Shown here: positions 1-5,554 of the stretch, piece by piece
Layout of the letters: each line of letters opens with the position of its first letter
Position numbering within the stretch: position 1 is the stretch's first letter
Assembly: GCA_964404765.1 (NCBI GenBank)
Contig: CAYOLL010000161.1
Location: forward strand, 1-6,507
Direction: 5' to 3'
Source: CAYOLL01 sp964404765 [NCBI: uncultured Gemmatimonadota bacterium]
GTDB taxonomy: Bacteria; 4572-55
Length of the DNA: 6,507 bases
Translations under genes and position numbers: made by a program
The notes under the pieces: generated by a model
What the model saw: only the letters and a program-made list of their open reading frames with translations
Database searches by the model: none
What the model was told of the DNA's origin: nothing

Positions 1-35
1 AAACTCAAAACTTGTAATCAAAATCGGGAAGTTAT

Positions 36-929
36 TTAAACGCCGTTCCTAAGCGTGAAAAGCTGGCGGGATTCCTGCATAGATTCAGCTTGATCCGGAA
101 TTTGCCACAGCCAGCCGTGCCCGGTTTGATAATCCCAATTTTGATTGTGAAACTGAATGGATAGTCCTTTGAGCTTACCTTCGCCCGACAGTTTGGAGAA
201 GAGATAGCTGCTGCGCCGGGCATCAAAGGTGCGGATTTTGCCATCAGCTATCGGGCGGCCGCTGTTCACATAGTCATCATAATAATCGTATTCATTGCCG
301 TCGGTCGTATATGCGTTGTAGCCGACAACCGCTGAGAAGTTGGCGCCCTTTGTCCCGACCACGGCATCATAAATCTGGGTGTTGAAATCACCCAGCTGCG
401 TTCGCGCCCAGCCCTTGCCGCCGAGGTCTTCCGCCGTGACCGTGTTGATCGTCACCAGCCCGTTAGTGGCGTTGGAGCCGTACAGCGCCGAACCGGGACC
501 ACGCACCACTTCAATGGATTTGACCATAAACAACGGCGTAATTTCCGAAGTGTAAGCCGAACCATACAAATTATCATTATACGGCACACCGTCTATCAGC
601 AGCAGCAAATGGTTGTTGTTCCAGCCCTCAAACAGGCCGCGCGCGCCGACCGTCCGCCGGTCATAATCCTGCACCGGGAAGAAGCCGGGTAGCCTATAGA
701 GCGCGTCGTTCAGGCTGGTCCAGCCAAAGTCGGCAATCTGATCGCGGCTGATGACCGAGACGACGCCGGGCGCTTCGATAGCACGTTGGGCGATTTTTGT
801 GGTAGCGACGACGATTTCAAATTCGACCACGGAATCCAACAAGTCGGAAAGTCCGCCGCCGTCTTGCGCGGCTGCTGTCGAGGCTATCATGATTAGGACG
901 GCGGTAGCCACCCATTTTTTTATTTGCAT
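36..929 (-). CDS. TonB-dependent receptor, plug and start of barrel only (truncated or frameshifted)
   Basis: Outer-membrane receptor of the TonB-dependent family, which imports a ligand using energy passed on by TonB-ExbBD; the ligand is unknown. A Sec signal peptide (MQIKKWVATAV to about Ala21) is followed by a TonB-box-like EIVVATTK (residues 38-45). The plug domain spans about 36-165 with the hallmark IEVVRGPGSALYG (139-151). The start is fixed by AAGGAGT at 937-943, 7 bases upstream. The plug is clearly related to that of the receptor at 3314-5353 (shared EAPxxVSVI, PGF, RGPxSALYG). Family members are usually about 600-700 residues or more, but this frame stops after 297, in the first barrel strands. 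Only one of the three minus-strand frames is open from here to the window edge, and one extra base in the A-run at 38-40 would join it. The gene is therefore probably frameshifted, or the sequence has an error, rather than a genuine short protein. Family identity is secure; completeness is not. Confidence 0.85.
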   Translation of the reverse strand: MQIKKWVATAVLIMIASTAAAQDGGGLSDLLDSVVEFEIVVATTKIAQRAIEAPGVVSVISRDQIADFGWTSLNDALYRLPGFFPVQDYDRRTVGARGLFEGWNNNHLLLLIDGVPYNDNLYGSAYTSEITPLFMVKSIEVVRGPGSALYGSNATNGLVTINTVTAEDLGGKGWARTQLGDFNTQIYDAVVGTKGANFSAVVGYNAYTTDGNEYDYYDDYVNSGRPIADGKIRTFDARRSSYLFSKLSGEGKLKGLSIQFHNQNWDYQTGHGWLWQIPDQAESMQESRQLFTLRNGV

Positions 930-936
930 CGTTGAG

Positions 937-943
937 ACTCCTT
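937..943 (-). promoter_or_regulatory. Ribosome binding site of the 36-929 receptor gene
   Basis: Minus-strand AAGGAGT lies 7 bases before the ATG at 927-929. It settles the start in favour of the signal-peptide methionine. Confidence 0.75.
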
Positions 944-999
944 GCCTATCGGAGATGGTTAGATCGGTTGCTGCTAAAGCCGTACTTCCTGATTAAAAA

Positions 1000-1024
1000 C
1001 CATATAAGTCAACCACATAAGTCA
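1000..1024. repeat. Two-copy 13-base-period direct repeat upstream of the left receptor gene
   Basis: On the plus strand CCATATAAGTCA (1000-1011) and CCACATAAGTCA (1013-1024) match at 11 of 12 positions and sit one base apart, about 70-95 bases upstream of the receptor start. On the coding strand each copy reads TGACTTATxTGG. A pair of near-identical sites just upstream of a gene could be a regulator-binding site. No clean -35/-10 pair with 16-18 base spacing was found here, so the promoter was not placed. Confidence 0.45.
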
Positions 1025-1030
1025 GGATTT

Positions 1031-1057
1031 GTCAAGTAATTTGCACAAGAACTTGAC
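1031..1057. repeat. 7-base perfect inverted repeat in the gap between barrel gene and left receptor
   Basis: GTCAAGT (1031-1037) and ACTTGAC (1051-1057) are perfect reverse complements around a 13-base loop. The structure starts 13 bases beyond the barrel gene's stop end (1070). There is no following T-run in the minus direction, so it is not a classic intrinsic terminator. It could be a weak hairpin or a dyad operator. Confidence 0.4.
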
Positions 1058-1069
1058 GAATGTAAGGCA

Positions 1070-2332
1070 TCAGAAGTTAAAAGTAATATCCAACCGCGGC
1101 GTCATCCGCTCATGAATGACCAACAGATCATTCTCGTCCCGGCTGAAAGTCCATTGATAATGCAGCGTCAGAAACAGATACGAGGTCAGACCGAGTCCTA
1201 CGTATGCATTGGCAATGGAACGCTCGTCCAGCCGCACCAAATCTTCCAGCGTCTCGATACCGGTCTGATCATACGTGCCCCATGCGGTGATGCGTGGAAT
1301 GGCGTTTGGATCCAGGCGGGCCTCGGCATGAGCAATGCCGCCAAAAGCCGTGTCGTCCAAATATTCGTATGCGCCGACGACGGTGATTTTTTGAGCGATT
1401 TGGGCGTTCAGTGCGCCGAATGTGCCATTGACCGCCTTGGCTGCAGCGATAGATTGAGCTCTGGACAAGCGATTAACTTCATAAAAAGCGTTGAAATACT
1501 GCGAAATAAATTGATCTTCCATAAAGCGCCGCTCCACATTCAGCGTGGCATGGAGCATATTGGAAGATATGGGCAGATTAAACTGTACACCCGCCGCCGT
1601 GCCGGAACCATAGTCGCGGATTTCGGCATAATCACCATACAAAATCAACTGAAAAACATCCGTGTCGATCAGGGGCAATTCCGTATCCGCCCCATAAATC
1701 AACACGTCATCGTCGGAATCCTCCCGGCCATCCGGATCGAGATCGGTTACCGCCGTGCCGCCAAAAGCCAGGCCCTTGACGATAGGGATACCCAACCATG
1801 ACTTAAGCGGGCGGGCATATAACCGACCGCCAAACACTTCCTTACGCTTAAAATTGTTCATAAATGTTTCAACACCGGCCACATCGGTATTAATGTCAAA
1901 CTCCAGACCCAGCTTGCGCTCGTTCTCGATAATCTGGTTGTTATAATTGGCCATGATGAAGCCGTGCCCCAATGACGCCCGATCCAGCGCGCCCACACGG
2001 GCATAGAGCGGATCGCGCTTTTGACCCCAGCGGACGTAGCGCACAATCTTTTCCAGCTTTAGGTCGTCCGTGCGGTATTGGTCTTCGCCTTCTTCCGCTT
2101 CGGGATTGTAGAGAATGTCGATGTTCAACCCGAAACCCAGCTTGCTGATGGCCACATCCGGCTGCAGATTGACGGTGACATACGTTGTTTTGACGCCATT
2201 TTCATCAATGACCGAAATGCCCACACCGCCCATGAACAGGCCGTTCAGACCGGTTTGCGGATCAATTCCATCCTGCGCCCGCGCCAAAAGCGGGGCTAAC
2301 AGGATCGCTGCTAAAACTGCTAACTTTTTCAC
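1070..2332 (-). CDS. Outer-membrane beta-barrel protein of unknown function
   Basis: Predicted secreted protein of 420 residues, most likely an outer-membrane beta-barrel. The start chosen is GTG at 2330-2332, preceded by GGAGGA (2336-2341) with short spacing, and it gives a textbook signal peptide (KKLAVLAAILLAPLLARA, cleaved about residue 19). An in-frame ATG at 2354-2356 would add eight residues but has only T-rich sequence upstream and no Shine-Dalgarno. The mature protein is rich in alternating aromatic/small residues typical of strands. Notable segments are DPLYARVGALDRASLGHGF (about 107-125), a following ANYNNQ, and ERKLGLEFDI (138-147). It ends in LDITFNF, the terminal Phe expected for barrel assembly by Bam. 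I recognise no named family and no plug domain, so it is not a TonB receptor. Its position between two TonB-dependent receptors suggests, but does not prove, a role in the same uptake function. Confidence 0.8.
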   Translation of the reverse strand: MKKLAVLAAILLAPLLARAQDGIDPQTGLNGLFMGGVGISVIDENGVKTTYVTVNLQPDVAISKLGFGLNIDILYNPEAEEGEDQYRTDDLKLEKIVRYVRWGQKRDPLYARVGALDRASLGHGFIMANYNNQIIENERKLGLEFDINTDVAGVETFMNNFKRKEVFGGRLYARPLKSWLGIPIVKGLAFGGTAVTDLDPDGREDSDDDVLIYGADTELPLIDTDVFQLILYGDYAEIRDYGSGTAAGVQFNLPISSNMLHATLNVERRFMEDQFISQYFNAFYEVNRLSRAQSIAAAKAVNGTFGALNAQIAQKITVVGAYEYLDDTAFGGIAHAEARLDPNAIPRITAWGTYDQTGIETLEDLVRLDERSIANAYVGLGLTSYLFLTLHYQWTFSRDENDLLVIHERMTPRLDITFNF

Positions 2333-2335
2333 ATG

Positions 2336-2341
2336 TCCTCC
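2336..2341 (-). promoter_or_regulatory. Shine-Dalgarno deciding the GTG start of the barrel gene
   Basis: Minus-strand GGAGGA is followed by CAT and then GTG. The spacing is short (3-4 bases), but this is the only strong site near either candidate start. An ATG overlapping the GTG by one base is out of frame and runs directly into TGA, so it cannot be used productively. Confidence 0.6.
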
Positions 2342-2385
2342 GTTTTTACAATTCATTCATTCAAAAAAAATAAAACAGAATACGG

Positions 2386-2412
2386 ATTATCACCGACTCT
2401 GCGGATTTTCAA
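2386..2412 (-). promoter_or_regulatory. Weak candidate promoter for the barrel gene
   Basis: Minus-strand TTGAAA (2407-2412) and GATAAT (2386-2391) are separated by 15 bases, shorter than the usual 17. The site is about 55-80 bases upstream of the GTG start and downstream of the terminator-like hairpin at 2431-2463, which is the right place for an independent promoter. It overlaps a short repeated sequence, so the match may be chance. Confidence 0.25.
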
Positions 2413-2430
2413 TGGCTAAAACCAAGAAAT

Positions 2431-2463
2431 AAAAAAATACGGGTATCCATAAGAGTCCGTATT
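2431..2463 (-). terminator. Terminator-like hairpin at the end of the toxin-antitoxin operon
   Basis: Read on the minus strand, AATACGG (2457-2463) and CCGTATT (2436-2442) form a perfect 7-base stem with a 14-base loop. Five T residues (2431-2435) and an AT-rich tail follow at once. The stem begins inside the TAA stop codon of the toxin gene. The stem is short with only three G-C pairs and the loop is large, so it would be a moderate terminator at best. Confidence 0.5.
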
Positions 2464-2806
2464 AACCCGTGCTCCGATCTTTGGATTTTTGCGCAACAAG
2501 GTAAGGTGTTTCGACTTCCCGCAACTTATAAACGTCGCCGCGGAAGCCGATTTCCTCAACAAAAACAACGATAATCCGTCCGCGCTCCAGCGAAAAAATG
2601 ATACGAATATCGCCGGTGCGGATGCGGAATTTGCTTTTGGAACGGCCGGTCATGGAAATAACATCAATATTCGCGCTGTTATCACCATTGATTTTACTGA
2701 CTGCAGTGCGAATAAGTCCGTCCATCTTCTCAGTCGTGAGACGATGCGGATTCTTTTTAATAAATTTAGCGGCTTGCTTGCTGTAAACAATATCTATCGC
2801 CGTCAT
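2462..2806 (-). CDS. RelE/ParE-fold toxin of a type II toxin-antitoxin pair
   Basis: Small basic protein of 114 residues with the RelE/ParE layout. An N-terminal strand and helix (IVYSKQAAKFIKK, 6-18) come first, then a second helix region (about 23-40) and a central hairpin (KFRIRTGDIRIIF, 59-71). The final strands read IIVVFVEEIGFRGDVYK (78-94). Aligned by eye to E. coli RelE, the basic and aromatic residues of the ribonuclease site have counterparts at Lys59, Arg61, Arg63, Arg68, Arg89 and Tyr93. This favours mRNA cleavage on the ribosome over the gyrase-poisoning ParE activity, though that choice is inference. About 20 extra residues follow the core and have no recognised role. The ATG overlaps the stop of the upstream gene by four bases (ATGA at 2803-2806) with no strong ribosome site of its own, so translation is probably coupled to the antitoxin. 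HigB-like assignment is a possible alternative. Confidence 0.85.
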   Translation of the reverse strand: MTAIDIVYSKQAAKFIKKNPHRLTTEKMDGLIRTAVSKINGDNSANIDVISMTGRSKSKFRIRTGDIRIIFSLERGRIIVVFVEEIGFRGDVYKLREVETPYLVAQKSKDRSTG

Positions 2807-3099
2807 AGTTCGATTCGCCTTACAAATGCAACCTCTTTATCCTCATCGGTCAGGCCGTCCAGAATCGCTTCGAGCTCGGCCTGTTCCTCCGGGCTGGCGC
2901 AGGGAATGCCGTTTTCGTCAACACCATACGGCGCGACGGGCGGCTTGCCGTTGTCTTCGTTAAGCTGGCGAAAAATGGCCAGGGCATGGCAAACCCATTG
3001 ATCTTTCAGCAACTTCTTGTCAAAATGGATAAAAATGGCTGTTTCGGTTTCGGCAATGTCTACCGGCAGCTTACGCTTGCGAGACTTCGTTTTTGGCAT
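2803..3099 (-). CDS. Putative antitoxin partner of the RelE/ParE-fold toxin, unrecognised family
   Basis: Protein of 98 residues directly upstream of, and overlapping by four bases, the toxin gene. Position, size and coupling make it the likely antitoxin. The N-terminus is strongly basic (MPKTKSRKRK) and could contact nucleic acid. A hydrophobic stretch AIFIHFDKKLLKDQWVCHAL (22-41) may form a strand and helix. The C-terminal third is acidic and probably helical (SPEEQAELEAILDGLTDEDK, 69-88), ending VRRIEL, which would suit a toxin-wrapping segment. I do not recognise it as RelB, Phd, HigA or a clear ribbon-helix-helix protein. The start at 3097-3099 is supported by AGGAG (3107-3111) 7 bases upstream. 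A longer frame from an ATG at 3193-3195 exists, but its extra 32 codons run through a nucleotide repeat and read like repeat-derived sequence, so I reject it. Confidence 0.75.
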   Translation of the reverse strand: MPKTKSRKRKLPVDIAETETAIFIHFDKKLLKDQWVCHALAIFRQLNEDNGKPPVAPYGVDENGIPCASPEEQAELEAILDGLTDEDKEVAFVRRIEL

Positions 3100-3106
3100 G
3101 AGACCG

Positions 3107-3111
3107 CTCCT
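3107..3111 (-). promoter_or_regulatory. Ribosome binding site of the antitoxin gene
   Basis: Minus-strand AGGAG lies 7 bases before the ATG at 3097-3099. It decides the start in favour of the MPKTKSRK form over the longer repeat-encoded form. Confidence 0.75.
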
Positions 3112-3213
3112 ATCCATGTTCAGGTACTTATCGACATGGATAAACAGGATGGACAGGATAAAATACTTTTGTACTTGCCTTTCCATCCTGTTCATCCTGT
3201 CTATCCATGTTCA
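3110..3213. repeat. Imperfect long inverted repeat made of 9-base units, plus a 13-base direct repeat
   Basis: The arms at 3134-3160 and 3184-3210 are reverse complements at 24 of 27 positions, around a 23-base loop. Each arm reads as 9-base units: ACATGGATA followed by two copies of (A/G)ACAGGAT(G/A). Two of the three differences fall on the first base of a unit. A separate 13-base direct repeat, CTATCCATGTTCA, occurs at 3110-3122 and 3201-3213, so part of the element is present a third time. From memory, sequences of this ACAGGATG type are dispersed in many unrelated bacterial genomes and are often mis-annotated as small proteins. It lies immediately upstream of the antitoxin ribosome site, so it will be in the leader or promoter of that operon. 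Confidence 0.8.
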
Positions 3214-3261
3214 TATCTTGTAGAACTTGGATTCTGTGGATTTAAAAAAAAAGAGTAAAAA

Positions 3262-3291
3262 AATCCGCGCTAATCCGCGTTCCAATTCGCG
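3262..3291. repeat. Three imperfect AATCCGCG direct repeats between antitoxin operon and right receptor
   Basis: AATCCGCG (3262-3269), AATCCGCG (3272-3279) and AATTCGCG (3284-3291) follow an A-rich stretch (3244-3263). The reverse complement of the first copy with its A-run (GCGGATTTT) occurs once more at 2401-2409, on the other side of the toxin-antitoxin pair. This is short, low-complexity repeat material, 23-52 bases beyond the right receptor's stop. Confidence 0.5.
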
Positions 3292-3313
3292 TGCAAATAC
3301 TAAAGTAGAAAAT

Positions 3314-5353
3314 CTAAAACGTCACCGTTGTCTTTAATAAAAATGAGCGCCGATCTGCCGGAATCTCATAAATCGGATGCGCTGCGTTCAGATAAAAACT
3401 GCCCAAATCCGGGATAAAGGCCGGATGGGCATATTCGGTATCAAAAATGTTGTAGACGCTGAGAGCAAAACGAATACGCTCGGTCAGTTTCACATTTGAC
3501 ACCGTTACATTGGTGACGCTATAAGCCTTCAGTTCCGGATTATAGCCGGCGTTTTCAATATCGCCCAAAGCTTTTAAACGTGGACCAATCCATTGCGTTT
3601 CCACCGCCAGCGCCGCCCAGGAGCCGTTCTTGCTAAAACCGGCTTTGGCGATCCATTCCGCTGAAATGGGCAGCCTTTTATCTGTCAGGTCAGACTCCAC
3701 ACGGGTGTACGAAAGATTGGCATAGCCCAAAACGTGGCGATATTTCAGGCGGACGTCGGTTTCAAAGCCCAGACCGGTGACGGCGCCGTCGACATTTTGC
3801 CATTGCCCTTCAACCTGTTGAATATTGTCTTCCAGTTCATAGCTGAAAAATGCGTTGCTCCATTGAATATTTTGTGACGGATAGGTTGAGAAAAGGAGTT
3901 CCATATTTCGCACAATTTCCGGTTTTAAATCGGGGTTGCCCTGAACGTAGAAAATGGTCGAGGCCCCATCATTCGATTCCCAAAAATTGGGTGCGCGGAA
4001 CGCTTCGCCATATAATAGTTTTAGCCAACTATTAGCAAAGGGCTTGTAGCTAATTGAGCCGCGTGGGCTGATGTGACTGCCCACCGTGCTGTATTTATCA
4101 TAGTGCAGACCGGCTTCGAAAATCAGCTGCTGGGAAGGCTTAAAGGTGTGCAGAAGATAAAGCGAGGCGATGCTTTCCTCCGGATCAACATCATAACGCT
4201 CGTTTAAATTTTGATCCGGATCGTCTTCAGAGTAATAATCGAATTTGAGCGAGTTGTAGCGTTTATATTCACCGCCAAAAACCGTATTGTGCTGCACATT
4301 CCATTTGGTCGAAAATAGAACCTCGCCGCCAAGCGCCTGATCCTCGATATCATTATATTCCGATGGATAGGGCGGGCCGTTGACCCAATCAGGATCGACA
4401 TAATACCAGAAACGTCCTTTAAATTTATATAGATCGGTGTACGCGCGCAGGTCGGCGGCGAGTTTCTCGTTGATCTGCCAGTGGTATTTGGCTTCGATAA
4501 AAGTATTAATATCCTGGAAAAAAGTGGTCTTGTCACCAAAACGCCCGCCATAAATACCGGTTGGCACTTGTTTTTTGCGGTTATTGGTCAGCCCGTGCAG
4601 GCTGAAGTTTTTATAGGCGAATTGAAAAGAGCCGTTTATCAACTTGCGTTCATTTGTCTTTGGATCGGAATAACCGCCGGATTGGGAGGGATGGTCGGGC
4701 GTATCGTAGGCTTCAAAGTAGAGCGTCTGACGGTCAGATTCGCTGTAAGTGCCCTGAGCAAAAACCTTTAAGCCCGACGCAAACGTGCGGCCATAATTGG
4801 CGGAAAGCTTGGTATGCTCAAAGCTGCCGGCCTCGCCAATGAGCCGAATGTCCGAAGTGGAACCATCTTTGGTGATGACGTTGATCACGGCGAACATGGC
4901 GTTTGTGCCGTAAAGCGCGGAATTTGGCCCGCGCACGATCTCGATTTGTTTGACATGGTTCAGGTCAATGGAAGCGAGATGCCCGTTATAGTAGCCGAAG
5001 AACTCAACCACGCTGTGCCCGTTGATCAGCAGTAAAATTCGAGAGTTCGGATCATTTGACAGTGAAAAGCCGCGTGGCGTTACAAAATTATAGATACGAT
5101 CAGAGTAAACATCAAAACCGGGCTGGGCCTTGAGCACATCGGCCAGGTCCCGCCAGCCGTAATGCGCAATGTCGTCCGCGGTGATGACCGAAACGGCAGC
5201 AGGCGCTTCGCCGATGCGTTGACCGTATTTGCTGGCCGTCACAATGACGATTTCTTCTACCTGATCCAGCAAATCCATCAAACTGCTGGACTCTTGTGTA
5301 TAGGCCATCGTCGGCAGAAGAGCGATCATTAGCAGAAGTGAAAGCTTTTTCAT
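3314..5353 (-). CDS. TonB-dependent outer-membrane receptor, full length
   Basis: Ligand importer of the outer membrane, 679 residues, a normal length for the family. The ATG at 5351-5353 is chosen because GAGGA (5360-5364) lies 6 bases upstream and it begins a signal peptide (MKKLSLLLMIALLPTMA). An ATG 18 bases further upstream lacks this spacing. The order is a TonB-box-like EEIVIVTA (33-40), plug domain (about 33-162) with IEIVRGPNSALYG (137-149), then a barrel. The barrel contains AFRAP (451-455) and NPDLKPE (473-479), a late SVYNIFDTEY (632-641), and a C-terminus FLLKTTVTF ending in the Phe needed for barrel insertion. There is no N-terminal carboxypeptidase-like domain, so it is not a SusC-type glycan receptor. 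The FRAP and NPDL boxes are stressed in heme receptors, but they occur more widely and no His lies between them here. The substrate is therefore open; siderophore, heme and cobalamin are all possible. Confidence 0.93.
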   Translation of the reverse strand: MKKLSLLLMIALLPTMAYTQESSSLMDLLDQVEEIVIVTASKYGQRIGEAPAAVSVITADDIAHYGWRDLADVLKAQPGFDVYSDRIYNFVTPRGFSLSNDPNSRILLLINGHSVVEFFGYYNGHLASIDLNHVKQIEIVRGPNSALYGTNAMFAVINVITKDGSTSDIRLIGEAGSFEHTKLSANYGRTFASGLKVFAQGTYSESDRQTLYFEAYDTPDHPSQSGGYSDPKTNERKLINGSFQFAYKNFSLHGLTNNRKKQVPTGIYGGRFGDKTTFFQDINTFIEAKYHWQINEKLAADLRAYTDLYKFKGRFWYYVDPDWVNGPPYPSEYNDIEDQALGGEVLFSTKWNVQHNTVFGGEYKRYNSLKFDYYSEDDPDQNLNERYDVDPEESIASLYLLHTFKPSQQLIFEAGLHYDKYSTVGSHISPRGSISYKPFANSWLKLLYGEAFRAPNFWESNDGASTIFYVQGNPDLKPEIVRNMELLFSTYPSQNIQWSNAFFSYELEDNIQQVEGQWQNVDGAVTGLGFETDVRLKYRHVLGYANLSYTRVESDLTDKRLPISAEWIAKAGFSKNGSWAALAVETQWIGPRLKALGDIENAGYNPELKAYSVTNVTVSNVKLTERIRFALSVYNIFDTEYAHPAFIPDLGSFYLNAAHPIYEIPADRRSFLLKTTVTF

Positions 5354-5359
5354 CTCTAA

Positions 5360-5364
5360 TCCTC
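5360..5364 (-). promoter_or_regulatory. Ribosome binding site of the right receptor gene
   Basis: Minus-strand GAGGA stands 6 bases before the ATG at 5351-5353 and decides between this and the in-frame ATG at 5369-5371, which has no such site. Confidence 0.65.
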
Positions 5365-5373
5365 GTTGCATTT

Positions 5374-5385
5374 AAAAACGTTTTT
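5374..5385. repeat. 12-base perfect palindrome AAAAACGTTTTT in the receptor leader
   Basis: AAAAACGTTTTT is self-complementary and lies between the proposed promoter and the ribosome site of the right receptor gene. The reverse complement of the neighbouring bases extends a weak A-T stem. It may be a dyad operator or a feeble leader hairpin; being so A/T-rich it could be chance. Confidence 0.3.
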
Positions 5386-5409
5386 TAATCGAAACGACGC
5401 ACAGCCGTA

Positions 5410-5438
5410 ATCATATCAAATTATAACCCGTTTGTTAA
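5410..5438 (-). promoter_or_regulatory. Sigma-70-type promoter for the right receptor gene
   Basis: Minus-strand TTAACA (5433-5438) and TATGAT (5410-5415) each differ from the consensus hexamer at one position and are exactly 17 bases apart. Transcription would start near 5403, giving a leader of about 50 bases. It lies after the terminator at 5487-5517, so the receptor would be its own transcription unit. An overlapping TATAAT (5420-5425) has no matching -35 hexamer. Confidence 0.55.
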
Positions 5439-5486
5439 GCTTTTTTTGTTTAAACAGCAAATTTTATGCACAAAAAACAGACAAAC

Positions 5487-5517
5487 AAAAAAACCCGCAC
5501 ACTTTGTAATGTGCGGG
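5487..5517 (-). terminator. Strong intrinsic terminator after the lipoprotein gene
   Basis: CCCGCACA (5494-5501) and TGTGCGGG (5510-5517) form a perfect 8-base G+C-rich stem with an 8-base loop. On the minus strand seven T residues follow (5487-5493). It ends the lipoprotein transcript 37 bases after the stop codon and separates it from the receptor gene. Confidence 0.9.
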
Positions 5518-5554
5518 CTTTTGATTTGTTTAGCAGGTTTGCATTTTCAGCGGG

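Noticed and set aside
1112-1801. Plus-strand open frame of 229 codons opposite the barrel gene
   Set aside because: No signal peptide, domain or good ribosome site. It mirrors a well-supported barrel gene with signal peptide and terminal Phe, so the open antisense frame is a by-product of that gene's codon use.
2489-3001. Plus-strand open frame of 170 codons opposite the toxin-antitoxin genes
   Set aside because: It runs antisense across both overlapping genes, its product has no recognisable motif, and the minus strand has the RelE-type protein, ATGA overlap and AGGAG site.
2986-3258. Plus-strand short frames through the inverted repeat
   Set aside because: Most of the peptide is translated from the ACAGGATG repeat and the antitoxin antisense strand; repeats of this kind commonly yield spurious small proteins.
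3262-3291. CRISPR-like array
   Set aside because: The repeated unit is only 8 bases, with 2-4 base spacers and no cas genes, so it is short repeat material.
4204-4551. Minus-strand frame of 115 codons inside the right receptor gene
   Set aside because: It is a shifted frame of the receptor itself, whose own frame is uninterrupted across this stretch and carries the barrel.
3314-5353. SusC-type glycan receptor assignment for the right receptor
   Set aside because: The N-terminal carboxypeptidase-like domain is absent, the length is about 680 rather than about 1000 residues, and no SusD-like gene is beside it.
5420-5425. TATAAT as the -10 element of the right receptor promoter
   Set aside because: At 16-18 bases upstream there is only a T/A run with no TTG-like hexamer; the overlapping TTAACA/TATGAT pair has correct 17-base spacing.
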